Position numbers and translations under genes: made by a program
The notes under the pieces: model-generated
Told to the model about the DNA's origin: nothing
The model's database searches: none
Seen by the model: the letters and a program-made list of their open reading frames with translations, nothing else
Part shown: positions 46,675-55,833 of the stretch, in pieces
Layout: the number at the start of each line of letters is the position of its first letter
How positions within the stretch are numbered: position 1 is the first letter of the stretch
NCBI RefSeq assembly: GCF_003399765.1
Contig: NZ_NFZV01000010.1
Coordinates: 62,001 to 126,000, forward strand
DNA: 64,000 nucleotides
Reading direction: 5' to 3'
Source of the DNA: Alkalilimnicola ehrlichii
GTDB lineage: Bacteria > Pseudomonadota > Gammaproteobacteria > Nitrococcales > AK92

Positions 46675-48042
46675 TTAGTTATCGGCCCATGCCTGTTGCG
46701 CCCCCACCTTCTCGGTGAACGCTTCCGCACGTTTATTGGCCGGGCGGCCTTTTAAACCATGCCAATAATCTACGAACTCTGGGCGTTTCTCCAGCGTTCC
46801 GCACTGCAAGCCCCACCCTATCTGCGACCCAAGATAAATATCGGCAGCGGTAAACTTATCGCCGGCGATATAACGCCGCCCTTTAACGGCCTGAGCCAAG
46901 GTATTCACGGTCGCTTCGTAAGAGCCATGGCCCAACTCCATCTGTTGTTTCGGTGTCGGATGAAAACCTAATTGGTTAAGGGCTAAGGCGTTATCCAAGG
47001 GGCCGGCACCAAAAAATAACCAGCGGTAGTATTCCCCTCTAGCAGCAGGCTCGGGAGCGAGGCCGGCCTCTGGAAAGGTATCGGCCAGATAAGCGCAGAT
47101 CGCGGCCGCTTCGGTAACGATTACGTCGCCATGTTTGATAGCGGGCACCTTTCCCATCGGATTGATGGCCAAGTAATCGGCCGTTTTCATACCGGCACCG
47201 TAGTCCAGAATCTCCATCCGGTAGGGCACCTGCAATTCTTCCAACATCCAGTGGACGATAGCGGCGCGCGACCACGGATTGGTATAGAAGACGATTTCCT
47301 GGTCCACTAGCTTCTCCTTCCATTTAGTGGCTAAGGGAAAAGTGTAAGGGCGAGTACTGTCAGGTCCTGGCTGTAGGCTTAGCCGCCACTGCCGCAACAG
47401 ACGCCGCCGCCCGCCCGGATAACGCCGCTCGGCGGCTTTGACGCTTACCATCCGGTCTATCCGGAACTGGCGAAAATCCTGCCGCAGTTCGCACCAGCCC
47501 AATACGATCCGGCTCGACTCGAAATAACCGAGAGCAATTGGCCAAATAGCGCGTTTCGAGTAGAGCCCTTGCCGGTCGCGGTATTCGACCTCTAGTATGC
47601 GGGCTTCGCGAATGGCCTGGCGTAACAGCGCAAGATCTACCGGGGGCGGATTTTCCCAGTGAGGGCCGACGATCAGCGACGAGTCTTCCAACTCTTGGCG
47701 CAAATTATGCGGCAGTACTGCCGCAATCTTCGTCATTGCGTCTTTCGCTGCAACGGCCAAGCCGTCGTCGCCCCGTTTCGCCACCCATTTCAGCCCTAAC
47801 GCCAAGGCTTCGATTTCTTCGTCGGAGAACATAAGCGGCGGCAATGTGAAATTAGGCTTTAAGACATAGCCTAATCCCGGCTCGCCTTCGACTTCCGCGC
47901 CGATACTCTGTAGCGCCGCAATATCGCGATACAGAGTACGTAAGGAAATTCCGAGTTCCTCGGCGAGCACGGCCCCGCTCACCGGCCGTCGATGGCGGCG
48001 TAATACGTGTAGCAAATCGAATAGTCGCGTGGTTCTAGACAT
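46675..48042 (-). CDS. YafY-type WYL regulator read through into a glutathione S-transferase
   Basis: One open frame of 455 codons holds two complete proteins. Residues 1-~232 are a YafY-like regulator with an N-terminal helix-turn-helix (PVSGAVLAEELGISLRTLYRDIAAL) and a WYL domain (LEVEYRDRQGLYSKRAIWPIAL, FRIDRMV). Residues 246-455 are a GST: N-terminal thioredoxin-like VFYTNPWSRAAIVHWMLEEL, INPMGKVPAIKHGD, then the helical domain with AGDKFTAADIYLG. The linker SLQPGPDSTRPYTFPLATKWKEK has no family match. The GST portion has its own GTG start with a good ribosome-binding site (listed separately), so these are probably adjacent genes whose separating stop has been lost, possibly by a base error. 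A true fusion is possible. Confidence 0.75.
   Translation of the reverse strand: MSRTTRLFDLLHVLRRHRRPVSGAVLAEELGISLRTLYRDIAALQSIGAEVEGEPGLGYVLKPNFTLPPLMFSDEEIEALALGLKWVAKRGDDGLAVAAKDAMTKIAAVLPHNLRQELEDSSLIVGPHWENPPPVDLALLRQAIREARILEVEYRDRQGLYSKRAIWPIALGYFESSRIVLGWCELRQDFRQFRIDRMVSVKAAERRYPGGRRRLLRQWRLSLQPGPDSTRPYTFPLATKWKEKLVDQEIVFYTNPWSRAAIVHWMLEELQVPYRMEILDYGAGMKTADYLAINPMGKVPAIKHGDVIVTEAAAICAYLADTFPEAGLAPEPAARGEYYRWLFFGAGPLDNALALNQLGFHPTPKQQMELGHGSYEATVNTLAQAVKGRRYIAGDKFTAADIYLGSQIGWGLQCGTLEKRPEFVDYWHGLKGRPANKRAEAFTEKVGAQQAWADN
47305..47318 (-). promoter_or_regulatory. Internal ribosome-binding site and GTG start of the GST
   Basis: GGAGAAGCTAGTG: the purine-rich GGAAGGAG lies about six bases before GTG 47307. 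Translation from it gives VDQEIVFYTNPWSR..., the natural start of a 210-residue GST. This supports the GST as its own cistron inside the longer frame. Confidence 0.6.
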
Positions 48043-48060
48043 GGTCGGTAACCGCCCGGC

Positions 48061-48597
48061 TCAGGAAGACATCCAGCGCGGCTGAGCTTGGCAAATACGC
48101 TCATACACCGGACAGTCCTCTCGATGTGCCCCAGGCAGGTACCCGGTACTCATCAGAAATTCACCGACGATTTCCCCCCCTGTGAAGCGAAAAGATTTAC
48201 GGAACAGGCGAACCCAGTCTTCTTTGGGTAACGGATGGTGATAATCCAACCATGCGGCGAAGGAACCGAAGCGCTCGCACAAGCCGAGGATAACCTGCGC
48301 ATTATAAATCGCGGCATCGACCTTGAGACGGTTACGAATAATGCCGGCATCGTTCAGAAGCCGCGATCGCTCCTTCTCCCCATAGCCGGCGACTGTCGAT
48401 AAATCAAAACCGTCGTACGCTCGGTAAAAACCTTCCCGCTTCTTCAGAATCGTCAACCAAGACAAACCGGCCTGATTAATCTCCAGCACCAGGCGCTCGA
48501 AGAGTGCATTATCCTCATAGAGGGGAAAACCATACTCTTGGTCGTGATAAGGGCCGTGATAGGGGTGGCCGGGCGCATAGTCGCAATAACTCGCCAT
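48061..48597 (-). CDS. tag: DNA-3-methyladenine glycosylase I (Tag)
   Basis: A 178-residue glycosylase that removes 3-methyladenine from alkylated DNA. The zinc ligands of Tag are seen as Cys and His in SYCDYAPGHPYHGPYHDQEYG at the start and His/Cys in LPGAHREDCPVY at the end. The central QAGLSWLTILKKREGFYRAYDGFD is characteristic. It is last in a minus-strand series with DUF924, thioesterase and HIT genes, and 18 bases upstream of the YafY/GST frame. Confidence 0.93.
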   Translation of the reverse strand: MASYCDYAPGHPYHGPYHDQEYGFPLYEDNALFERLVLEINQAGLSWLTILKKREGFYRAYDGFDLSTVAGYGEKERSRLLNDAGIIRNRLKVDAAIYNAQVILGLCERFGSFAAWLDYHHPLPKEDWVRLFRKSFRFTGGEIVGEFLMSTGYLPGAHREDCPVYERICQAQPRWMSS

Positions 48598-48666
48598 AAC
48601 AATAGCCTAGATGATGTTATAAAGTGCGCCGGCCCGATTGTATCGGGAAGGCCGGCGGCATCGCTT

Positions 48667-49275
48667 TTATTGTCCGTAACGAGGTGCCCCGGCATCCAAA
48701 TAGCGCGCTTCTTCGGCAGTACTCGTCCGGCCAAGCGCGACATTCCGGTGCGGAAACCGGCCAAAACGCTGCACGATGTCGCGATGCTCTTCGGCATACT
48801 CCAACATGCCGTGCGTAAAGGCATACCAAGGTTGTGGCGCTTCCTCGTGCAAACGCCGAAACTCACGCACGGAACGCTCCTGCAAACCGACATCCTCGGC
48901 GTGCTGCAAAGGCATCAGGAAAAACCCCCGTTCCGACGGCGTATAGCCGCGCTCAACCCTCATCTCCAAGCCTTCGATCGTTAACGCCGCTGCCTGCTCG
49001 TCCTGACCAAAGGCGGCAGCCGTTCCCCGGCCTAGATTCCGGCTAAGCTGATCGAGCAACAAAATCAACGCCAGGCGCCCTGCCGGCTGCTCCGCCCAAT
49101 CCAGCAAGCGCCCTGCCCGAGCGTCTTCCCATAGCGCGGCGTAGCGTGCTGTTAACCGCGCATCGAACTCAGCCGATGCCCCAAACCATTCGGCGCTACG
49201 CTTTTCTGCCGCCTGCGGATCGTCGCGCGCCGTAGCGAACCAAAAGTCGAGTAAAGCTTGGTATTCGTGCTTCAT
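48667..49275 (-). CDS. DUF924-family protein
   Basis: A 202-residue protein of the DUF924 family. Characteristic parts are LLDFWFATARDDPQ near the start, LALILLLDQLSRNLGRGTAAAFGQDEQA in the middle and HEEAPQPWYAFTHGMLEYAEEHRDIVQRFGRFPHRNVALGRTSTAEEARYL. The family is widespread and uncharacterised, with a helical TPR-like fold. GAGGA precedes the ATG. It follows the thioesterase gene by 13 bases. Confidence 0.88.
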   Translation of the reverse strand: MKHEYQALLDFWFATARDDPQAAEKRSAEWFGASAEFDARLTARYAALWEDARAGRLLDWAEQPAGRLALILLLDQLSRNLGRGTAAAFGQDEQAAALTIEGLEMRVERGYTPSERGFFLMPLQHAEDVGLQERSVREFRRLHEEAPQPWYAFTHGMLEYAEEHRDIVQRFGRFPHRNVALGRTSTAEEARYLDAGAPRYGQ

Positions 49276-49288
49276 GCACAGGCATCCT

Positions 49289-49711
49289 CTATCGGTTCAA
49301 TACCGCCATCGTAAGCCGCGACACACACACCAAGCGATCGTTGTCGTCGGTGATTCTTATATCCCAGAGCTGGGTTGTGCCGCCTAAGTGAGCCGGTCGC
49401 GCCACCCCGTAAACGTAACCTGACTTCGCGGAACGAACATGGTTGGCATTAACCTCCAAGCCAACGCACATCTTGCTCTCGCGGTCTACGCAGTAATTGG
49501 CTGCAACGCTCCCCAGCGTTTCCGCCAGAACCACCGAAGCCCCGCCATGAAGGATTCCTGCGGGTTGTACCGTGCGCTCGTCCACCGGCATGCGTGCGCG
49601 CATAAAGTCATCGCCGATCTCGAGAAACTCGATCCCCAGATGCGCCACTAGCGATGCTTGCGAATGGGCATGAATATCCTCAACGGTCGGCGGGTACGTC
49701 CAAATCGACAT
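49289..49711 (-). CDS. Hotdog-fold thioesterase (MenI/YdiI type)
   Basis: A 140-residue hotdog thioesterase. ILHGGASVVLAETLGS contains the conserved catalytic Glu and the HGG, as in MenI/EntH-type acyl-CoA thioesterases. GLEVNANHVRSAKSGYVYGVARPAHLGGTTQLWDIRI follows as expected. The substrate is unknown. AGGAAG lies eight bases before the ATG. It follows the HIT gene by 21 bases. Confidence 0.88.
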   Translation of the reverse strand: MSIWTYPPTVEDIHAHSQASLVAHLGIEFLEIGDDFMRARMPVDERTVQPAGILHGGASVVLAETLGSVAANYCVDRESKMCVGLEVNANHVRSAKSGYVYGVARPAHLGGTTQLWDIRITDDNDRLVCVSRLTMAVLNR

Positions 49712-49732
49712 AAGGTACTTCCTATCTACTAT

Positions 49733-50161
49733 CTATATCTCTAATGCGGCGTTTATTTGCTTAGCTAAGGCTTGCAGCGTCTCCGGATCGGCCTGTTCGC
49801 GGCCGTGACTGGCAACCCCTTCCCCTTGCCAACGCGGTACGACATGGGTGTGGTAATGAAAAACCGTTTGTCCGGAGGCTGCGCCGTTAAACTGAGTCAC
49901 CGTAATACCGTCCGGCTGCAAAGCAACTTTCTGAGCACGCGCGATCATTTGAGCAACCCGCGCAACATGCTGCACATTGTCGCCAGGAAGGCTTAGAATG
50001 TCCGGGTAATGCGCCTTGGGCACAACCAAGGTGTGGCCTTTCGAGGCCGGGAAAGCATCCATGAACGCTAATAAGGTGTTGTCTTCATAGACAATAGCCG
50101 CGGGAATCTTCTCGGCCACGATAGCGCAGAAAATGCATTTATCGTCTGTCGGGTATGCCAT
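49733..50161 (-). CDS. HIT-family nucleotide hydrolase
   Basis: A 142-residue HIT protein with the signature FHYHTHVVPRW (the histidine triad) and the N-terminal KCIFCAIVAEKIPAAIVYEDNTLLAFMDAFPASKGHTLVVPKAH. Members hydrolyse purine nucleotides linked to amines or other groups (Hint-like). GGGGGAG precedes the ATG at a good distance. It is the first gene of a minus-strand operon HIT-thioesterase-DUF924-tag. Confidence 0.93.
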   Translation of the reverse strand: MAYPTDDKCIFCAIVAEKIPAAIVYEDNTLLAFMDAFPASKGHTLVVPKAHYPDILSLPGDNVQHVARVAQMIARAQKVALQPDGITVTQFNGAASGQTVFHYHTHVVPRWQGEGVASHGREQADPETLQALAKQINAALEI

Positions 50162-50311
50162 ACATTCTCCCCCTTATTCTTGCTTGGCTCAGCTTGACGT
50201 CTCCGCCTCACCGGCGCTTCCAGCCGGCGTTGACCCAATACCGAGACCGTTATCCTTTTCCTAGCACAACGAACTATGCCAGTATAAGCATTATTAGATA
50301 GTCACTATCTC

Positions 50312-50518
50312 ATGCCTATGTGGTGGAACAAACTACGCCGTTTCTTCTCTCCGGCGCGCCGCTCCGATGCGGCGTGGCAACGCTTGTTAAGCGCCTGCCT
50401 AGGCAGAGAAGATCTCGCCCGCCGCCTCATGGAAGCAGAGCTTGAGGATAACCCCGATCTCTCGCCCGATGAAGCCGCCCGCCGCGCACTGCTTCGTTAT
50501 CGGCGAGACAATGGCTAA
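50312..50518 (+). CDS. Small hypothetical protein
   Basis: A 68-residue basic protein (WWNKLRRFFSPARRSDAAWQRLLSACLG...DLSPDEAARRALLRYRRDNG) with a predicted helix-rich profile and no membrane segment. I know of no family. It overlaps the possible upstream start (50514) of the next gene. The ribosome-binding site is poor, and confidence is moderate only because the frame is compact and located immediately before a gene on the same strand. Confidence 0.45.
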   Translation: MPMWWNKLRRFFSPARRSDAAWQRLLSACLGREDLARRLMEAELEDNPDLSPDEAARRALLRYRRDNG

Positions 50519-50555
50519 CGCTCCATTCCGATACTTGCTAACAACCAGGCGAAAA

Positions 50556-51616
50556 ATGCTTCCTAATTTCTTAAGAATTATTATTTTTTCCTCCTCCTCG
50601 TTTTCGTCGGAGTGGCTCAGGCCGCTGTCGTTTTCATGTATCACCGTTTCGGCGAAGATCGCTTCCCTAGCACGAGCGTGACCATCGAACAGTTCGAACA
50701 ACATCTTGAGCACATTGAGCAGGCCGGTTACAAGGTTTGGCCGCTCGAGCGAATAGCGGCTTACTTGCTCGCCGAGCAAGAGCTGCCTGACAAGATTGTA
50801 GGTATGTCCATCGACGACGCCTACGCCTCGATCTACGAAAAAGCGTGGCCGCGCTTACGGGAGCGCGACCTGCCTTTCACCGTATTCGTAGCGACCGATG
50901 AAGTAGATCGTGGCGGTCGTCCATACATGACATGGGAGCAAATGCGGGAGATGGCGGCCGCGGGGGTTCACTTCGCTAACCACTCATCTACTCACGATAA
51001 GCTGCATGAGCGCAAGGAGGGCGAAAGCAAGAACGCATGGCAAGCCCGGGTGCGCGCCGATATAGCGAATGCCGAGCAACGCCTACGGGAGGAGCTGGGG
51101 GATGCCGCAATACCCTCGCAACCGCGTCTGTTCGCTTACCCCTATGGCGAGTACGATAGCGCGTTGGAAGCGCTCGTCGAGGAAATGGGTTATGTCGGAT
51201 TCGGGCAGCATAGTGGGGCTATCGGCGCCTATTCCTCGTTAACCGCTCTGCCGCGGTTCCCGATGGCGGTCGCTTATGCCGAGCTTGCCGAGTTCCGGCA
51301 AAAAGCCGCGACGTTCGCTTTACCGTTGACCGCCATCGAACCGCGCGACCCCGTTATCGGGGCGAACAATCCGCCGCGGTTCGAAGCCCGTTTAGGCGAA
51401 GTTAACGCAGATCCCAGGCGTTTAGCCTGCTTCGCCAGCCGCCAAGGCGCCTTAGAGATCGAGTGGATTGACCGAGAGCGGAGGCATTTCGCCGTTCAGG
51501 CCCCCCAAGCCTACCGGCCGGGCCGGGCACGCTATAACTGCACGTTGCCGTCCAACGAAGCAGGCCGCTTTTATTGGTATAGCCAACCTTGGATCGTACC
51601 GGGCGGAAGCCATTAA
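50556..51616 (+). CDS. Secreted polysaccharide deacetylase (CE4), one frameshift in signal peptide
   Basis: About 353 residues. The deacetylase domain starts AVVFMYHRFGED. It has MSIDDAYASIYEKAWP (metal/catalytic aspartates), FANHSSTHDKL (the two histidines) and RLFAYPYGEYDSALE. From ATG 50556 the frame reads MLPNFLRIII, then breaks in the T6 run at 50583-50588. One more T gives FFLLLVFVGVAQA, a perfect signal peptide joined to AVVFMYHRF. A GTG at 50612 would start after the signal and give a cytoplasmic protein, which is unlikely. A start at 50514 is also possible. The C-terminal ~100 residues are an accessory domain. Substrate is probably a cell-wall or exopolysaccharide. Confidence 0.8.
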
Positions 51617-51652
51617 CAGGGTGCCGAAAAAGTCAGGAGGCGCTTTTCGCTC

Positions 51653-51686
51653 TCTTCTGCCCCGCGAGTGCTCGCGGGGCAGAAGA
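51653..51686. terminator. 16-pair hairpin between convergent deacetylase and Bax genes
   Basis: TCTTCTGCCCCGCGAG (51653-51668) pairs perfectly with CTCGCGGGGCAGAAGA (51671-51686), separated by only TG. It lies between convergent stop codons. A second CGAAAA/TTTTCG pair flanks it at 51625-51650. It can act in both directions. Confidence 0.65.
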
Positions 51687-51698
51687 GACCTCGCCCCC

Positions 51699-52604
51699 CT
51701 ATTCGTGCGGAGCTAACCGATACTCGTCCAAACGGTGTAAGCCGTTGCTGGCAATCAGCACCCAAAGCTCGCGAACGTAGGGCGCTCCGCGTTCGGAGTA
51801 GCTCTCCAAACCACCGGCCAACCGCAGCGGATCCAATAACTCCCCCTGGATCCTTAAGCGCTGCCGCTCCATCCGCATGGGATAGTAGGCGCGGCCGGTA
51901 TTGAGGGTATGCATATAATTCCTTACCGCTTCTTGCAGATCGGGGAAAATACGCACTAAATGCGTCGCGCCCTCGGGCCGATTGATCGGCACCATGCCTT
52001 GCGTTTCGTCCCAGGTCCAAACGCCAAACAGGTTGTTGCCTTCTAAGGCGAACCGCGAGGTTCCCCAACCGCTTTCTTTCGCTGCCTGGGCTAATGCCAG
52101 ACCTAACGGGATTTCGTCGACTCGCCGCAACAGTTGCTCGCGAACCTCAGGGTTATGCAAATCGCCTTCGATCCGATAACGCGCCGCCAGCTCCTCCAGC
52201 TCGCGTTGACCGTTCGCCGCCAAGCGGTCCCGGCTTAATAGGGTTTGCAAACGTGCTCGTTTCTCGCGAATTCGCGCATTCTCGGCTAACACCAAAGGCG
52301 TCATAACACGAAAAAACAGCTCCTTCCGAGCATTCACGGACGCTTTCTCCAATCCTTCCGGAAACCTGGCAACCCCAACCCGAGGGACTCCGTTCTGCGG
52401 CGGCCAAGCGTAGTCAAGCGCTTGAAAATACGATTCCAATGCTTCTACTGCGTCAAATTCGACCGGTTGTAGGCGGTAAGGCTCTGGGGCTGGCTCCAAG
52501 GCTTTAGCAAGAAAAACGATGGCAAGGGCCACCAACGCTATGGGAAGGGCGTCCACAAACACCTTTAACCAAGGCGCGCAACGCACAATCGCTTCAGATC
52601 GCAC
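51699..52604 (-). CDS. Bax-like membrane-bound glucosaminidase
   Basis: A 301-residue protein with an N-terminal membrane segment (LPIALVALAIVFLAKAL, residues ~19-35). A glucosaminidase domain of the Bax family follows. Its catalytic glutamate lies in AQAAKESGWGTSRFALEGNNLFGVWTW, followed by GATHLVRIFPDLQEAVRNYMHTLNTG and the C-terminal YSERGAPYVRELWVLIASNGL. Such enzymes cut peptidoglycan glycans. The first residue is encoded by GTG 52604, preceded by GAGAGAGC at about eight bases; later starts are possible. It is convergent with the deacetylase gene. Confidence 0.87.
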   Translation of the reverse strand: MRSEAIVRCAPWLKVFVDALPIALVALAIVFLAKALEPAPEPYRLQPVEFDAVEALESYFQALDYAWPPQNGVPRVGVARFPEGLEKASVNARKELFFRVMTPLVLAENARIREKRARLQTLLSRDRLAANGQRELEELAARYRIEGDLHNPEVREQLLRRVDEIPLGLALAQAAKESGWGTSRFALEGNNLFGVWTWDETQGMVPINRPEGATHLVRIFPDLQEAVRNYMHTLNTGRAYYPMRMERQRLRIQGELLDPLRLAGGLESYSERGAPYVRELWVLIASNGLHRLDEYRLAPHE

Positions 52605-52776
52605 CTATTTGCTCTCTCTAACATGGCGGGGTATCGGTAAGGATAACACTGCGTCAGCATATTATGTGAAGCTGTTACACATAATGACTGCATACTCAAG
52701 CAGGCGGCGGCTGCTACCGCTCAACAGGGCGACGGTTTCGCGACAGGCCGGTATTGCTACTGTTCTGGGGTCAGCC

Positions 52777-53456
52777 TTAGAGCTTCCAAAAGAGTGTGAC
52801 GCGCTTATGGGGACGCTCTAACCGCCATCCATGTCTTTTCGACAACCAACGCATCGTCGGCTCGGTGTAGAAAACGACATGAGTAGGGTCGCGGCGATAA
52901 TGCCAACCGCCGAAATCGATGCTCGGAGCAAGCAAGTTTGTCATCACGGCGAGCACCCCGCCCGGCTTCAATAAGCTATTCAGCCGGACGAACTCTTCTG
53001 CCGGTTGATGAAAATGCTCGGCAACTTCACTACATACGAGAAAATCGTATTGAGTTTGCAGGGCGGCTCGGTCGGGGGCGAAAAAGGGATCGTAAAGGGC
53101 AACAGACCTGCCCTTTTCTTCCAACATGGCGGCGCTGCCGACCCGGGGCCGCAGCCATAATCGAGCCCGCATGCCTCAATCGGAACCCGCTCTAGCAAGG
53201 CATTCGTCAGTGGCGCTAGAAACTTACGATAGCCGAGGTCGGCGGGATCGTTCTCATGGAGCAAGTATTCTGTTAGCTCCCGCTCCGGATCGGGCCGCGC
53301 CATAGGGTCGAGGAAAACGAGCGAACAGCACTGGCAACGCCAATAGCAGCGTGCGCCGTCTCGATAAAAAATAGCCGCACCTGCGCTGTGACATAACGGG
53401 CAAAGAAGAGAACCGCTCACAAAAAACCACTGCAATCCCAAGTGCCAAGAAGGCAT
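52777..53456 (-). CDS. SAM-dependent methyltransferase with N-terminal zinc-ribbon-like motif, one frameshift
   Basis: About 226 residues. The N-terminus has CPLCHSAG...CYWRCQCCSLVFLDP, a four-Cys metal-binding pattern typical of a methyltransferase family in which it precedes the catalytic domain. Then follows GLDYGCGPGS (SAM motif). The frame is lost around 53134, where one additional base yields AAAMLEEKGRSVALYDPFFAPD. It continues with FLVCSEVAEHFHQPAEEFVRLNSLLKPGGVLAVMTNLL and HVVFYTEPTMRWLSKRHGW. The start is uncertain: ATG 53456, or a GTG at the VSGSLLCPLC position about a dozen codons later. Substrate unknown. Confidence 0.75.
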
Positions 53457-53506
53457 CGAACGCTAGCGCTCGACTCATCGCCTGCATCGGAACCACACAC
53501 GACACA

Positions 53507-53564
53507 CGTTCCCGGACCGCCGCCCAAGCAAGTATTCGCAAGCTTGGGCGGCGGTCCGGGAACG
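53507..53564. terminator. 23-pair perfect hairpin
   Basis: A 23-base arm (53507-53529, starting CGTTCCCGGACC) pairs without mismatch with 53542-53564, leaving a 12-base loop. It lies 20 bases downstream of the minus-strand DUF3581 stop. No T-tract follows on either strand. It probably terminates that gene, but its length is unusual. Confidence 0.6.
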
Positions 53565-53584
53565 CCAGGCAATAACGTAGTATT

Positions 53585-54303
53585 TTAACTGGCCACCAAT
53601 TGGTAGGAGTCGCGCTTGGCGGAATAACGGTCGATCAGAACTTGCAATGCCGGCCGGTTATACGGACGCAACCCGCTTAGCAGTAATGTCTTCCTGCCCG
53701 TACCTACCGTCCGCCCGGCAGAGGCGATGCGAAATCCCAACACAACCTCGCCGCGCTTGCCGTTGGCACTGAGCGTGGAGTCGACTAGTTCCAAGCTTGG
53801 CTCGTCGATTTCCAGCTCGTTCAGGGTAAAGGACATACTGTCGTACACAACCAGGGGGCGATCGGGGTTAATCATAACCCCATGTTTGGCCATTAGCGGT
53901 ACCAGTAAATGAGGGAAGTTCTGGCCGGAGAAAGCGACATAATTGTGCGCAAACTGGGCCGCCAGCGAAACATCTTGCGAGATCTCGCCAGAACGTGTCA
54001 CTTGAAGATACGTTTTTCGGCAGCATCGGTTATGGTGAAGATGCCGTCCGGCTCCGCCTCCGGAAAGATCAACCCCACATCCTTCCCAACCATCCCCTTG
54101 AATTCAAAGGTCATGTTCTTGCTGATTCCATAGTGGTTCAGAACCAGCGAGAACAGCAAATCGCCCGGCACACAGAACCGGCTGGACTCGGGGTCGTGGA
54201 TCGGGTTGAAGTCCCCAGCAACTTCTTTAGCGAAGCGGCTGCCTTGCTCCGCATCAATACGTATCTTCCCGTCGATAGCAGAATGAAATGGGCCAAAAGA
54301 CAT
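53585..54303 (-). CDS. DUF3581-family protein, one frameshift
   Basis: A protein of about 239 residues of the DUF3581 family. The N-terminal part has IRIDAEQGSRFAKEVAGDFNPIHD and SSRFCVPGDLLFSLVLNHYGISK. The C-terminal part has NYVAFSGQNFPHLLVPLMAKHGVMINPDRPLVVYDSMSFTL. They are in different frames, meeting at a stop (IFK-stop) at 53998-54003, and one extra base there gives FKVTRSGEISQDVSL. The family resembles a hotdog-fold protein and is common in gammaproteobacteria. Its function is not established. Confidence 0.83.
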
Positions 54304-54648
54304 GAAGCTACCCGGCTCTGTTAGTGGATTTTGTATTTGGAGCGCTGAAGTGTCTACATCTACAGCGCCTACTCAAGGAAACAACGCACATTTAAGTGTT
54401 TTTGCTCACAAGGCTCGGCGCTGTGGACGATCCGCAGAAACACAGAGCTTTTTTATATCTACATAACGCTTCGATGCGTACTCTCATTTGCTTTACCTTC
54501 CCTGTAAATTTTTGGCCATTGTAGCGTTGCCCGCCGTCTAATCTTCGACAGCTCTGCAAGCCAGCCGGCGTTTTCCGGTACCCGCTTCCTAAATGCCTCC
54601 GTCTTAGCGTTTTTGTGACTAAATTAAGGCTTCATCAATCAGCATTGC
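54304..54648. other. Intergenic region
   Basis: About 345 bases, A/T-rich in the middle. It contains a CTGTG...CACAG inverted repeat around 54421-54447 but no gene or recognised operator that I can support. Confidence 0.4.
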
Positions 54649-55236
54649 CTAAACATTGAGGTCAGGCAGGTGATTTAACAATTGCTCAAGCGAGTCGTAA
54701 CGCGACAAAGCCTCGACCACAACCGGCATAGGCTCTGCGAAAACGCCCGGAACATCCTCCACCTCGCCCGCCACCGGCGCATAGGCCAGACGCTCGGCGG
54801 GCGGGCAAAATTCGGCGTAAATACCTGCTTTATTGCCTCGCGCATCGACTCTGTACCAGCCGTACTCATTAAGGTATAGCGCATTTAATCCATGCAGGCA
54901 CCAATTGGAGTCCGGACCGTCCATGCGAACTCTTTGGTAGCAAAATCCTGCGGCAATACCGTTTGCCCTTAGCAAAGCCGCTAAGAGGTGGCTTTTCGCG
55001 TAACACAAGCCAACCCGCTCGGCAAGAACCTCGGACGCCTTACAGGTCACTTCCGGGCGCTGCACGTCGACGCTATGATCAACCTCGTCGCGGACCCAAC
55101 GAAAACATTGCTCGGCCACAAACGCTGGATCTTGCGCCTTACCGGCAAGGGCATGCGCCTGCTCCCGCACGGCAGGCGCCGTCCAATCGACAACCGGCGT
55201 GTTAGCAAGAAATTTATCCATTGTCCGGGCGTTCAT
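54649..55236 (-). CDS. Transglutaminase-like cysteine protease/transferase
   Basis: A 195-residue protein with the Cys-His-Asp triad of the transglutaminase-like fold: C78 in VGLCYAKSHLLAALLRANGIAAGFCYQ, H115 in CLHGLNALYL and D131 in YRVDARGNK. Members may be proteases or other acyltransferases and the substrate is unknown. It overlaps the end of the GNAT gene upstream by four bases (ATGA) and is followed by an A/T-rich intergenic region. Confidence 0.86.
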   Translation of the reverse strand: MNARTMDKFLANTPVVDWTAPAVREQAHALAGKAQDPAFVAEQCFRWVRDEVDHSVDVQRPEVTCKASEVLAERVGLCYAKSHLLAALLRANGIAAGFCYQRVRMDGPDSNWCLHGLNALYLNEYGWYRVDARGNKAGIYAEFCPPAERLAYAPVAGEVEDVPGVFAEPMPVVVEALSRYDSLEQLLNHLPDLNV

Positions 55237-55829
55237 GTAGGCACCTTCATCTTCAGCGTCAGACGACGCTTAACCTCTGGCCAGTCCAGGTCGGTGATGC
55301 TGTAAAACACCGAATCGCGGATATAGCCGCCCTGCGCGATCATATGCCGCCTATGGATGCCTTCCTTTTGCGCTCCCAACCGCTCCAACGCCCTTTGCGA
55401 CCGAAGGTTACGGGAGTCCGTCTTAAACTCGACCCGAAGAGCTCCGGCATGCTCGAACGCATGCTGCAACAGCAGAAATTTTGCTTCCGTGTTGACAGCC
55501 GTACGCTGGAAAGCCTTCCCTAACCAGCTATAGCCGATCTCCACGCCTCGATGTTGAGCACGAATATTAAGGTAGCGCGAACTACCCATGACGCGCCCGT
55601 CGCGGGGGTGGGTCAGTACGAAGGCGATCTGCTCGCCCCGCTCTCTCAACGCCAGCGCCTGCTCGACCCAATGCTCTGCGGCGGCCAGCGAAGTCAGCCC
55701 TGGAATCGGCAGATAAGCCCAGTCGGCACTGTCCTGCCCAACTTCATATAAACCAGGCACGTGACTTTGCGCGATGGGCTCGAGAATAACGCTTTGTCCT
55801 TCCAGACCTTGTGTGGCCAAACTAAACAT
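55233..55829 (-). CDS. GNAT acetyltransferase (RimJ/RimL-type)
   Basis: A 198-residue GNAT protein. The N-terminal SVILEPIAQSHVPGLYEV, central LNIRAQHRGVEIGYSWLGKAFQRTAVNTEAKFLLLQHAFE (acetyl-CoA motif region) and RVEFKTDSRNLRSQRALERLGAQKEGIHRRH are typical of the RimL group. I set the start at ATG 55829; the extension to 55910 overlaps the glutaredoxin-like gene. It acetylates an unknown target. The stop overlaps the next ATG (ATGA). Confidence 0.87.
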   Translation of the reverse strand: MFSLATQGLEGQSVILEPIAQSHVPGLYEVGQDSADWAYLPIPGLTSLAAAEHWVEQALALRERGEQIAFVLTHPRDGRVMGSSRYLNIRAQHRGVEIGYSWLGKAFQRTAVNTEAKFLLLQHAFEHAGALRVEFKTDSRNLRSQRALERLGAQKEGIHRRHMIAQGGYIRDSVFYSITDLDWPEVKRRLTLKMKVPT

Positions 55830-55833
55830 CGGC

